Positions 28,301 to 36,574 of a stretch of DNA of 64,000 nt are shown here, in pieces. Every line of letters begins with the position of its first letter. The stretch's first letter is position 1. The notes beneath the pieces are model-generated. The model saw only the letters and a program-made list of their open reading frames with translations. It was not told the DNA's origin and ran no database searches. The position numbers and the translations under genes were made by a program. The stretch spans positions 1 to 64,000 of the forward strand of contig NZ_JAWUWR010000009.1 of the NCBI RefSeq assembly GCF_034111725.1, written 5' to 3'. The stretch is from Thalassolituus sp034111725. Its GTDB lineage: Bacteria; Pseudomonadota; Gammaproteobacteria; Pseudomonadales; Oceanobacteraceae.

Positions 28301-31300
28301 ACAGCACCGACTGAAGTCAGATTCATGCCATTAACAGCCACTTTGTTATCGGCGCTGCTGATCTCGAAGATTTCATCTTTGGTGTTGGTACCGGTTAATT
28401 GACCTTGAGATAAATCAGCGCTATTCACTTGTGTGAAGTTGATACCAGAAGCAGTCAGCGCATTATTCGCGGCAGTTAAATCAGCATTCACTAATTCGGT
28501 CGTCGTGATCGCATCGTCAGTACTTGAGCCTGCATCAACAGCGCCTACTGACGTTAAGTTCATGCCGTTAACAGCAACTGCGTTAGTTACTGTGCTGATC
28601 TCGAAGGTTTCACTTTCAGCGTCGGTACCGGTTAATTGACCTTGAGAGAGGTCTGCACTATTCACGTTGGTAAAATCAATACCAGAAGCAGTGAGCGCAT
28701 TATTCTCGGTAGTTAAATCAGCATTCACTAACTCGGTCGTTGTGATCGCATCGCCAGCGCTTGTGCCTGCATCAATCGCGCCGACTGAGATCAAGCTCAT
28801 GCCGTTAACAGTCACTGCGTTAGCAGCTGTGCTGATCTCGAAGGTTTCATTGTCGATGTCGCTACCGGTTAATTTACCTTGCGAAAGGTCTGCACTATTC
28901 ACATTGGTAAAGTTGATACCAGAAGCGGTGAGCGCATTATCCGCAGCCGTTAAGTCTGCATTCACTGACTCAGTCGTTGTGATCGCATCGCCAGTGCTTG
29001 AACCTGCGTCAACAGCACCGACCGAAGTCAGATTCATGCCATTAACAGCCACTTTGTTATCGGCGCTGCTGATCTCGAAGGTTTCATCTTTGGTGTCGGT
29101 GCCTATCAACTTAGAACCAACAAGATCGGCGGTTTCTATATTTTGGAACTGGAAGTTAGTAGAGCTCAACTGCTTATTATCTTCAGTCAGATTCCAATCC
29201 GTTCCAGCTTCACCCGTCACCTGGTCGTTACCACCTTTCGCATCGATAAGACTATTAATTGCGCTAAATAAGATGTTGTTAGCTAATAAACTCGCACCGG
29301 ATAATTCAAAGGTATCAGCGTTACCGCTACCACCCAGTACGCCATTGCTTAAATCGGCATTGTTAATAGCACTGAAACTAATACCAGAGGCCGTTAATTC
29401 ATTGTTTGTGCCTGTTAGCTCCGCATTCACTGACTCGGTCGTTGTGATCGCATCGCCAGCGCTTGAGCCTGCATCAATGGCAGCAACCGAAGTCAGGTTC
29501 ATGCCGTTAACAGTCACTTCTTTATCAGCGGTGCTGATCTCAAAGGTTTCATTGTCGGTGTCGGTACCAGCTAACGTTTGACCGTCTAAGTTCGCAGTCT
29601 GGATATCTGTAAAGGTAATGCCTGATGCTTTCAATTCATTATCAGTATCGGTTAAATCAGCACCAATACCCGACGTTGTAACATTATCACTGCCATCTCC
29701 AGCTTCTACAGAACCGACATTACTAAAGACAATGCCGTAAGCGCCTACTTCGGCAGAACCATTAACAGTGAACTCATCATCACTAGCGGTACCGTTAAGA
29801 GTTTGGCTATTTAAATTTGCAGTTTCAACTCCAGCAAAGGTAATACCTGACGCTTTTAGCTGATTGTCAGTACCTGTTAGCTCCGCATCAATACTCGACG
29901 TTGTAACATTGTCACGGCCATCGCCAGCTTCTACAGAACCGACATTACTAAAGACGATGCTGTCAGCGCCCACTTCGGCGGAACCATTAATCGTGAAGTC
30001 GTCATCACTGGCGGTACCATTAAGTGTTTGGTTATTTAAACTTGCCGTCTCGATATCCTTAAAGGTAATACCTGAAGCTTCTAGTTCATTGTCAGTGCCT
30101 GTTAAATCAGCATCAACGCCTGACGTAGTTAAATGATCGCTACCACCTCCAGCGGCAACGTTAGTCACACTTTTAAAAGTGATTTCGTTTGCTATGACTT
30201 GATCTGCATTATTCACCGTAAAGGCATCATCACCCATCGTGCCGTTCAGGGTTTGACTCGCGACATCAACAATTTCGATGTTGTTGAATGTATAACCGTT
30301 AGTGGAGGTCACACTGTTTGTGCTACCTAACGTCCAATCAACACCAGCAAAGCCATTAACGGTATCTTGATCACCCTTGGCATCAATGGTTGATGATAGG
30401 TTTTTAAATTGAATCGCGTTCGCTAACAGAACCGTAGCAGCATCTGCCGCCGAACTGGCTGATTGAAGAGAGAAGGTATCAGTCAAATCACTGCCCGCTA
30501 ACGCTTGGCCGTCTAAGCTGGCTGTTTCAACATCTTTAAAGATAATGCCTGCAGCTTTCAGCTCATAATTGGCACCCGTTAAATCCGCACCAATGCCTGT
30601 CGTTGTCACGCTATCGCTGCCAGCATCGGCAGCGACAATGCCTACACCAGTAAACGTGATGCTGTCTGCGCCTACTTCTGAGGCACTATTCACCGTAAAG
30701 GCATCAGCACCCGTTGTACCGTTCAGAGTAGATCCAGAGCCAGATACCGAAGTAAGGTTATTAACCTTTAATTTCGTGGTATCCGATGTACCAATAGTTA
30801 ATGCTTTATTTTCTCCAACAAGATTTAAATCTTTATAAGAAGAAGAGGCATTTGAAACATCCAATGCCGTCGCATAAGCATTCATTGACCCCGCATCACC
30901 AGAAAATGATATACCGTCTTCAATAGTTAGGCTGTCAACTGCGACATTAACATCACCCGCGTTAATAACTAAGCTACCGGTATCAACCGAAATGACCTTA
31001 TCGTCTGTAGAAACGCCACTACCAATAGAAACTTCACTACCTTGGATTGTAATCGCAGCATTATTAGCGGAATCTCCCTTTACCGCAGTTAAGTTTCCAC
31101 TATTCGATACGGATGCAACAGCACTTGCATCCTGAACACTACTAACTAAGCGAATTTCACCATCAATAGTTGCGATACCAGTAGCTTGTATGGTGCCCGT
31201 GTTATTTACAGCAGCATCCAATAAATTTGCAGCGGTACTCGCTTCAAGTGTAATTTGGCTAGCAGCAATAGTGCCGCTATTTACTACAGATGAAGCGACA

Positions 31301-32073
31301 GAAGCACCAACAATGCTTTCGATACCCAAAACATCAGAACCAAAAGTAATTGTCGCACCATCGGCTCCAATCATATTTACAACGCTGGCGTTGATAGTGC
31401 CGGCGTTAGTAACTTGACCACCTAAAAAAACCACAGAAGATGTTGCGTTAAGACCGCTGGCTGTAATTACAGCATTACTAGTTAGCGCACTAGCACTACC
31501 ACTATCCTTAAAGACTAAGCCAACGGTATTTTCGGTGTCATTAACAAAGTCAGTTAAATCATAAGAGGTATCGAGGCTTAATGTAGATGCCACGAGACCG
31601 CCCACATTGATGCTTGCTCCGTCAGCAAACACAAGTCCATTTGGATTGACTAAAACTATATTTCCTTGAGCGTTAATACTACCTAGAATCTTTGAAAAGC
31701 TACCACCAATAACATTGTTAACCGCAATATCTGTTTCAGCCTGATTGAAGGTTAATGTTTCAGCACTACCTATATCAAAAGTCTGCCAATCAATAACCAC
31801 CCGACTTGATGTTTGGTTTACCACATCAATTCCAGTCACCTGATCGCCACCAAAGTTTGCAAGACCTTCTTTAACCTCAGCCCCAGTAGGCAACGCCAAC
31901 ACCGCCACCGGCATGACAATCTGCCCGGCAATTAAGCTACCTAACAAACTACCTCTTATTCCTGCTGCAATTAAATTCGCATTGCGAATGGCTTCGGCGA
32001 GTTGTTTCAGCTTAGGTAAAAATCCAGTCGCTGCAGTGGTTACGTTTTTGCTAGTGTTGGTGTTCTTAGTCAT
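25354..32073 (-). CDS. TpsA exoprotein: filamentous-haemagglutinin-type secretion domain, tandem repeats, C-terminal LysM
   Basis: 2239 residues. A long N-terminal signal region (about 1-60) ends near MPVAVLALPTGAEV. The TPS secretion domain follows (about 60-300): SSRVVIDWQTFDIGSAETL, VNNVIGGSFSKILGSINAQG, NIVLVNPNGLVFADGA. These are the FhaB-type NPNG features. The middle holds two repeat arrays, one of units like TLNGTASDDDFTINGSAEVG and one of 79-residue units with LTASGINFTNVNSADLSQG. An Asp-rich stretch GGEGQDTL follows. Near 2152-2200 is a LysM domain (VFQAGDSLWSLSKRYLGNG), which binds peptidoglycan or chitin-like glycans and is unusual at the end of a TpsA. The partner transporter gene lies 96 bases upstream. 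Confidence 0.9.
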   Translation of the reverse strand: MTKNTNTSKNVTTAATGFLPKLKQLAEAIRNANLIAAGIRGSLLGSLIAGQIVMPVAVLALPTGAEVKEGLANFGGDQVTGIDVVNQTSSRVVIDWQTFDIGSAETLTFNQAETDIAVNNVIGGSFSKILGSINAQGNIVLVNPNGLVFADGASINVGGLVASTLSLDTSYDLTDFVNDTENTVGLVFKDSGSASALTSNAVITASGLNATSSVVFLGGQVTNAGTINASVVNMIGADGATITFGSDVLGIESIVGASVASSVVNSGTIAASQITLEASTAANLLDAAVNNTGTIQATGIATIDGEIRLVSSVQDASAVASVSNSGNLTAVKGDSANNAAITIQGSEVSIGSGVSTDDKVISVDTGSLVINAGDVNVAVDSLTIEDGISFSGDAGSMNAYATALDVSNASSSYKDLNLVGENKALTIGTSDTTKLKVNNLTSVSGSGSTLNGTTGADAFTVNSASEVGADSITFTGVGIVAADAGSDSVTTTGIGADLTGANYELKAAGIIFKDVETASLDGQALAGSDLTDTFSLQSASSAADAATVLLANAIQFKNLSSTIDAKGDQDTVNGFAGVDWTLGSTNSVTSTNGYTFNNIEIVDVASQTLNGTMGDDAFTVNNADQVIANEITFKSVTNVAAGGGSDHLTTSGVDADLTGTDNELEASGITFKDIETASLNNQTLNGTASDDDFTINGSAEVGADSIVFSNVGSVEAGDGRDNVTTSSIDAELTGTDNQLKASGITFAGVETANLNSQTLNGTASDDEFTVNGSAEVGAYGIVFSNVGSVEAGDGSDNVTTSGIGADLTDTDNELKASGITFTDIQTANLDGQTLAGTDTDNETFEISTADKEVTVNGMNLTSVAAIDAGSSAGDAITTTESVNAELTGTNNELTASGISFSAINNADLSNGVLGGSGNADTFELSGASLLANNILFSAINSLIDAKGGNDQVTGEAGTDWNLTEDNKQLSSTNFQFQNIETADLVGSKLIGTDTKDETFEISSADNKVAVNGMNLTSVGAVDAGSSTGDAITTTESVNADLTAADNALTASGINFTNVNSADLSQGKLTGSDIDNETFEISTAANAVTVNGMSLISVGAIDAGTSAGDAITTTELVNADLTTENNALTASGIDFTNVNSADLSQGQLTGTDAESETFEISTVTNAVAVNGMNLTSVGAVDAGSSTDDAITTTELVNADLTAANNALTASGINFTQVNSADLSQGQLTGTNTKDEIFEISSADNKVAVNGMNLTSVGAVDAGTNTGDAITTTESVNANLTAENNALTASGIDFTNVNSADLSQGQLTGTDSKNETFEISTADNKVAVNGINLTSVAAIDAGSSAGDAITAVVAVDATLAAAQKELTASSIVFTNINAANLNSGALNGTNTEAETFQISTALNQVNVNGIDLTNVSAIDAGTDLGDTVVTTELVNAALTSDTNALTASGINFSGLDSMDLSQGVVTGTDSSETFEISNTNNAVTVNGMSLTAVSAVNAGSSMDDVVKVATGVQATADLTAVDNQISASAITFNDVDTVKLGGGTLNGSNSENEVYVVNTTANALAVKNMQFESVDVVNGGADSIDSIATLGVAVDAQLTGADKQLLVSDITFSDISSANMSGGRLSGSDEADTIQLTSAGMAANEINFYLINSAVDTQGGDDTVIGRAGVDWTLTGINGEINSVRYQFKNVENVDVVSEGVTGSAIAETFELGAEESQVIVNQLTLSNVATVTADLNDTLLGTSGDDVFNVNSDTSVITNSTTFDGMENLNGGEGQDTLISNVDGLAWIINQASDGVNSLGDFLFSQFEVLNNNVGNLNLSTSLQAVFAGESVSFIGGNSSTASIQAVPSDMNLNFNGQKDVIINSTYVGKNAITGNLIAHLADVNASGDIDLDTEIDILNVSTNDNRSINATFVQNGDLVLRTIDVGDSGTVILDSAVEGTGLLTTETRNEVNFVAKSVSIGTGKSDRQGAGLWEGVGSSADASQLTFDVSFNLDLEALYYVTPFFPNGAPITSQLEGIESDSLISSQQSALIITDTVQNLAQLDPAIFESLTPYIADANSIAGADNYYASSEVPSTLDTAQLAALLSSYEPTAAGGVNYDEYKLDGESEEDDEKKKLAKKLSKAGTFVADDNSDIKVAYSESGEMLGVVKDYVFQAGDSLWSLSKRYLGNGFAWTEIAKQNPSIKNPSSIADGQIIKVVVKVSDEIGQILKSAISAGGISKEGNSATLPASLRREVALP
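27600..29580 (-). repeat. 237-base tandem repeat in tpsA
   Basis: The marker CTGATCTC or CTGATTT recurs on the plus strand at 27884, 28121, 28358, 28595, 28832 and 29069, always 237 bases apart (79 codons), with one 234-base unit before. Each unit codes for an LTASGI-x-F-x-x-VNSADLSQG block followed by ETFEIS. A second, related array with units of about 230 bases follows at about 29570-30260. Confidence 0.9.
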
Positions 32074-32169
32074 GTCGCTATTCTCAACATCAAGGGGGCG
32101 TCCCCAAATTCATCCGTTCATTCACACGTATGTGAATAAAATCCTTTTATCCGTTTTCTTCGTCAGTTG

Positions 32170-34221
32170 TTAAAACACGAAATTAATATCGGCAAACACT
32201 TCTACTGTGTCTGGCTTTTCGTTTAGTTTTTCAACTGAGCTATCGCCTTCTGGGTCTAGGCTTGATTTACCTTCAATCGGTGTCGCTATAGTAATTTTCG
32301 AGCTAAAGGTGTTACCCCATGCTGCTTTAATTACAATACCGGCGGCGCTCATACGCGCCCATTCGTCATCGGCTAAGCCACCGCTATCGGTAGTGAAGCC
32401 GCCATTTTGTACGCCGTAGGCAAAGTCTAATAACAAGCCTGCTTGAAATACTTCGCCGAATGTACGATTTCCAATGAAAGACCAGCGCGGTAAGTCGAAG
32501 TACCATTCGTTAGCTATATAAGCCGAAGTGTCGGCAGAGAACTTTCCTACGCGGAATGCGCGCACGCCGTTGGCACCGCCCATACTAAACTGTTCAAAAG
32601 ACGGCAACGATGCGGAGGAGTATTGCATTTTTATCGTAGTAATAAGTCGGCTGTACTCTTCGCTAAATGGCAGAGGAACAAAGAATAGCGAGTTCGTATC
32701 AATACCAAATTTCGTAAAGGTATCGTCACGCCCTTCGGCTACTTCATTTTTATGCTCGCCATACTGCAATGTAAAGTTAGCTACGTTCAACATGCGCAAG
32801 CCTGAGCGGTTGAGGCCATCAATATAGAAATTAAATTCACCACCAACAGCGTGATCGCCAGCAGGAATAAACTCACTGTCGATTTTTGTTTCTTTGTCGG
32901 TCAGGGTAAAACCTGTCGACATGTTAAAATCGCGACTGCGCTTAATTTTATGATCGATATTTAACGCGTAATTAGAGCTGGTGCCTTCTAGCTCCAGCGC
33001 GTTAATCACGCCGCCATCTTCATCAACAATCGAGTAGCTGTTGTAGTCGGCAGAAAGGGTTACGCGTGTTCTTAAACTAAAGAACGGGAATGAGTAAGAA
33101 AACTGACCAAGATTGGCGCGCGATTCGTTATCGGCTACGTTTTTGCCCTCAATATCTTCTGAGCGCAAGTAACCCACTTTTAAGCTGTCGCCAAAACCAA
33201 TCGGGTTGTACCACTCCATGCTGGTAAATAATCGTGTATCACCGGTAAATGCCGAGCCATGATTATCTAAACGAACTAAAAATCTTAGCGTTTCTTCGTC
33301 GCGCACGTTTAATTTAAGTTTCGTTTCACCAGGATTGTCACCCGCGGTAAATGCGCCGGTAATATTCATACCAGGCAAGTCGTTTAGAATATACAAAGAC
33401 TCTTCAATACGAGTACCGCTAACGGCTTTATCCATTACTGGTTCAAATGGCGAACTCAGAGTTTTGAGGGTGTATTTTTTGTTGTTAATGGCTTCAACTT
33501 GTCCTAGACGCCCTTCAAGAATAGAAAGACGTACTATGCCATCTTTAATATTTTGTGCAGGTAATTGCACACGGGTAAGAAAAAGACCTTTTTGACGATA
33601 AAATAGCGTCAATTTGTTGGTTACTTCTTCAAGATCAGCGTAGCTTAGGCCGCGATTACGGTTTTGTTGACGAACAATTTCTACTAGATTTTGCATGTCT
33701 TCATAAGTCAAATTATCCGCATCACCCTGACGGCCAATTTCACTAAGGTATTCAATCACTTCGGCTGATTCATCAATGGTAAAACCACCGGCAATACGCT
33801 TTTCTTCCTTCATGTAATCCGCACGCAAACGTTCGGCTTCTTTCTCTACGCTTGCTTTTGTTATACCAATTTCTGGATATTCGCGTAGATCATCGAATAC
33901 AAATTGATTAACGATAATTCGCGGGCCAGCATCACGCTTAGCGGCATCAGGAATTTCACCGTTTAATTTAGGTGCTAGCTCGTCCTTTTTTTGCCGTTCG
34001 GCATAGGCATCCGACACATCTCCGCTAGAGTTGGGTGCATCGATTCCAAAAATAGATCTCAGTGCATTAAGATCTGTTTGCGGTGGCGCTACAGCAGCAC
34101 CCTCTGCATGAACAGAAAATGAGCCCGCCGTTAGCATTATGGTTGAAATCGCCACAGCCAAAGATTGCTTCATGCGATTTAGACTGGTTATCAACGTCAA
34201 ACTTGCATCACCCTTTAACAT
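32170..34221 (-). CDS. TpsB two-partner secretion transporter (ShlB/FhaC family)
   Basis: 683 residues from the ATG at 34221, which has AAGGA six bases before it; an internal ATG at 34173 has no SD, so the signal peptide is about 40 residues and ends near SFSVHAEG. A charged region follows, then two POTRA domains (about 170-330: YADLEEVTNKLTLFYRQKGL, VRLSILEGRLGQV, GMNITGAFTAGDNPGETKL). The rest is a 16-strand-type barrel. The conserved loop-6 motif appears as GGANGVRAFRVG (about residue 550), and the chain ends in Phe (DINFVF). It exports the TpsA protein encoded directly downstream. Confidence 0.92.
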   Translation of the reverse strand: MLKGDASLTLITSLNRMKQSLAVAISTIMLTAGSFSVHAEGAAVAPPQTDLNALRSIFGIDAPNSSGDVSDAYAERQKKDELAPKLNGEIPDAAKRDAGPRIIVNQFVFDDLREYPEIGITKASVEKEAERLRADYMKEEKRIAGGFTIDESAEVIEYLSEIGRQGDADNLTYEDMQNLVEIVRQQNRNRGLSYADLEEVTNKLTLFYRQKGLFLTRVQLPAQNIKDGIVRLSILEGRLGQVEAINNKKYTLKTLSSPFEPVMDKAVSGTRIEESLYILNDLPGMNITGAFTAGDNPGETKLKLNVRDEETLRFLVRLDNHGSAFTGDTRLFTSMEWYNPIGFGDSLKVGYLRSEDIEGKNVADNESRANLGQFSYSFPFFSLRTRVTLSADYNSYSIVDEDGGVINALELEGTSSNYALNIDHKIKRSRDFNMSTGFTLTDKETKIDSEFIPAGDHAVGGEFNFYIDGLNRSGLRMLNVANFTLQYGEHKNEVAEGRDDTFTKFGIDTNSLFFVPLPFSEEYSRLITTIKMQYSSASLPSFEQFSMGGANGVRAFRVGKFSADTSAYIANEWYFDLPRWSFIGNRTFGEVFQAGLLLDFAYGVQNGGFTTDSGGLADDEWARMSAAGIVIKAAWGNTFSSKITIATPIEGKSSLDPEGDSSVEKLNEKPDTVEVFADINFVF

Positions 34222-34235
34222 TTTATTCCTTAATT

Positions 34236-34433
34236 ATGTTAATTAGAGCCGTCGACGAAAAAGCAGAAAAACAAAAAGCCGACGGGCTCTCAAAAGGTGA
34301 GAACGGTCGGCTACAAAATCTATAGAAGAAATTAGAAGACATCCGTGCCTCACAGAAAAATCCATTAGCGATTTACGATCCTAAGATCATCGCGCAGCCA
34401 GCTTATGCTCTGGCCGAGTGTCTTGTCGGGTAG
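34236..34433 (+). pseudogene. Possible gene remnant with in-frame stop, unidentified
   Basis: In the 410-base gap between tpsB and the phosphatase gene, one plus-strand frame reads like coding sequence: AEKQKADGLSKGENGRLQNL, a TAG at about 34323, then KKLEDIRASQKNPLAIYDPK and IIAQPAYALAECLVG before a double stop. The composition is protein-like on both sides of the TAG. I do not recognise it. The rest of the gap (34434-34631) shows nothing. Confidence 0.3.
34272..34312 (-). terminator. Possible terminator in the tpsB upstream gap
   Basis: On the minus strand AGCCGAC and GTCGGCT form a 7-bp outer stem, with a GAG/CTC pairing inside, followed by TTTTTGTTTTT. It could end transcripts from the phosphatase gene 320 bases away. 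Confidence 0.5.
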
Positions 34434-34631
34434 TAAGCGGTCGATTCACGCCCCACGACAAAATCGCGCGCATTATAGCAATATGATTGAACGAATAACA
34501 CCCAACAGAGTGATGCAATGCGCGGCAAGTTCTGAACACATGTTACTTAATAAACCAGCATACCTACAGCTAGAAATGCTGGTGAAATCATGGCGAGTCA
34601 GTTTAGGCAGGATGCGCCAATCAAGAAGAAT

Positions 34632-35504
34632 TCAGTGAATAGGTCGATCCCTGCGTACCGTAGTATCCTCACCCGAACCCGTCGGTACACTGTCAGTTAC
34701 GACAGGACTTGCCGTGGAATTTGCCGTGAACTCAATAATTCCAACACTGATGTTATCTTTACCGCCACACTGATTTGCTTCATCTATTAAACGATAACAA
34801 CACTCCAATGCAGGACGGTGGGTTGCCAATACATGCTCTAATTCTGAATTATCGAAATATTCACTCAAACCATCGCTGCACAGTAACAGCAATGAGCTTT
34901 TGTTTAACTTTAACGATTGAATTGTTGGCTCAACATCTTCAGTAACGCCTAGCGCACGGGTGATGTGGTTGCGAACATTACTGACCCTAGCCTGCTCTTC
35001 AGTTAAGGCGCCCGCATCTATCATGTCTTGTACAACGCTGTGGTCTTTCGTTATTTGAACGATGCCAGCGGTACTCCACATATACGCCCGAGAATCGCCC
35101 ACATGAGCCACCACAAGCTGATCCTGCCACACCAACGCTAGCACGAGCGTAGTCCCCATGTGAGCAAACTGAGGATTCTCATGCTTAGCATCGATAATCG
35201 ACTGATTAGCGTGATTGATAGTATTGTGAATTGCAGAGTGAATCATCAAATTCTGCTGGTCGGGTGTGCAAGCTAAGAATATGGGAGTAATCAAACCATC
35301 CAAAACCTGGCTGAAAGTCTCTACTGCAATTCGGCTCGCTAGCGAGCCGCCGCTGTAGCCTCCCATGCCATCGGCAATCACCACATATCCAAACGGCAGG
35401 GTTGCATCCGCGTGCCAGCGAATTGCATCTTCGTTTTCATCCCTAACCCGCCCAATATCGGTTTTGCCATTGACTGCTAGGCGCACGCCTGCGGTATTGC
35501 TCAT
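34632..35504 (-). CDS. PP2C-type (PPM) serine/threonine phosphatase
   Basis: 290 residues from the ATG at 35504; in-frame ATGs at 35507 and 35516 are possible. The bacterial PPM motifs are in order: GRVRDENEDA, VIADGMGGYSGG, HVGDSRAYMW, ITKDHSVVQDMIDAGALT, NHITRALG, LCSDGLSEYF and GGKDNISVGII. All metal-binding Asp residues are present, so it should be active. The C-terminal 30 residues are polar and disordered. Such phosphatases (PppA) control T6SS firing by reversing threonine phosphorylation; the T6SS here begins 4.5 kb away, but no PpkA-type kinase is in the window. The link is inference. Confidence 0.9.
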   Translation of the reverse strand: MSNTAGVRLAVNGKTDIGRVRDENEDAIRWHADATLPFGYVVIADGMGGYSGGSLASRIAVETFSQVLDGLITPIFLACTPDQQNLMIHSAIHNTINHANQSIIDAKHENPQFAHMGTTLVLALVWQDQLVVAHVGDSRAYMWSTAGIVQITKDHSVVQDMIDAGALTEEQARVSNVRNHITRALGVTEDVEPTIQSLKLNKSSLLLLCSDGLSEYFDNSELEHVLATHRPALECCYRLIDEANQCGGKDNISVGIIEFTANSTASPVVTDSVPTGSGEDTTVRRDRPIH

Positions 35505-35755
35505 CATTAATTCCATGTCTTAGATTGACCATGCTAGCAATTTGCGAGTGTTCTGCGCGCTATTTGCGTGGCTCAAATTAGGTTTGGCAAAATTAAAACA
35601 AAATTAGCTCGTCTCTGGTAGGCTGTTGTTGCATCAAGCGTAAAGAATTTAACCATGGTTGATTTTACGGAGGGGGTTTTGCATAATCCCGCCTGCAATG
35701 GAAGCATAGGTTATGCTACAGGTGTATCTAATAGAGTAGGGACGCGAAAGAGGTT

Positions 35756-36484
35756 ATGGCTAGACTGCCGCGAATTAATATAGCCAACATTCCTCAGCAT
35801 GTTGTTCAGATCGGGCACAACAACCTGAACTGTTTTTTTGATGACGAAGACTACGACTTCTACTTAGCCTCGCTTAAAAAAGCTGCCGATCAATACGACG
35901 TCAATATTCACGCCTACGTATTACTCCCTAACGCCGTACAAATAATCGCTACACCTAATATCCCACAAGGCATCTCATCTATGATGCAATCGCTGGGACG
36001 CCGCTATGTACAATATATAAACCATCGCTACCAACGCTCAGGAACACTATGGGCTGGTCGTTATAAATCCAGTGTTATTGACTCCGATGCCTACCTGCTT
36101 ACCTGTTATCGTTACGTTGAACTAAAACCTATGTACGAAGGCCTGGTCGACAGCCCAGAGCTGTATGCTTGGTCTAGCTTCAACTACCACACAGGTCGAG
36201 AATCCAGCGATCTTATTGCCGATCATCGCTTATTTATGAACCTTGGCGATACTCACGAAGATAGAGCCGATGAATACAGCGCTATGTTCCGCTTCCGTTT
36301 TGACCGCATGCTGCTCGACTATATTGCCGAGACGATAAAACTCGGACAAGTGTTAGGTGGAGATCGATTTACGGAAAAAATCGAACAAATTGCCAACCAT
36401 CGCGTTCGTCCTCTAAAACGTGGTCGCCCAAAAAAGAAAGGCATGGATGAGAAAAGCAATTCTTCAGACACGACCCCTGTGTAA
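35756..36484 (+). CDS. REP-associated tyrosine transposase homologue lacking the HUH motif
   Basis: 242 residues. The Y1-transposase fold is clear along its length: MARLPRINIANIPQHVVQIG, FYLASLKKAADQYDVNIHAY, RRYVQYINHRYQRSGTLWAG, YRYVELKPMYEGLVDSPELY. Where active members read N-H-V-H after VLMP, this one reads VLLPNAVQIIATP: both metal-binding histidines are replaced (Ala, Gln). The tyrosine helix with QYINHRY is kept. The C-terminus is basic with a KRGRPKKKG motif that could bind DNA. The SD AGAGG lies close to the ATG. No terminal repeats flank it. It is a single gene with a strong terminator, which together with the lost histidines suggests a DNA-binding protein rather than a transposase. 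Confidence 0.85.
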   Translation: MARLPRINIANIPQHVVQIGHNNLNCFFDDEDYDFYLASLKKAADQYDVNIHAYVLLPNAVQIIATPNIPQGISSMMQSLGRRYVQYINHRYQRSGTLWAGRYKSSVIDSDAYLLTCYRYVELKPMYEGLVDSPELYAWSSFNYHTGRESSDLIADHRLFMNLGDTHEDRADEYSAMFRFRFDRMLLDYIAETIKLGQVLGGDRFTEKIEQIANHRVRPLKRGRPKKKGMDEKSNSSDTTPV

Positions 36485-36523
36485 GCCCTATTTTTGACAG
36501 AAACATTGGTAAAGAAACAATAT

Positions 36524-36551
36524 AAAAAACGGGGCGAATGCCCCGTTTTTT
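36524..36551. terminator. Bidirectional rho-independent terminator
   Basis: AAAAAACGGGGC, GAAT, GCCCCGTTTTTT: a GC stem flanked by A and T runs on both sides, placed between the convergent RAYT-like gene and GLUG copy 2. Confidence 0.93.
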
Positions 36552-36574
36552 ATTACTTAAAATTGATCAAACAA

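Noticed and set aside
27179..29581. Long plus-strand open frames (up to 304 codons) opposite tpsA
   Set aside because: They repeat with the 237-base period and are the complement of the repeat; no SD and no protein-like features.
20818..34221. CRISPR-like array in the repeat-rich genes
   Set aside because: All repeats are in frame, of variable sequence and protein-coding; no constant repeat with unique spacers occurs anywhere in the window.
34083..34235. First part of the plus-strand open frame over the tpsB start
   Set aside because: It is antisense to the tpsB signal peptide and reads as low-quality sequence; only the part after 34236 looks like protein.
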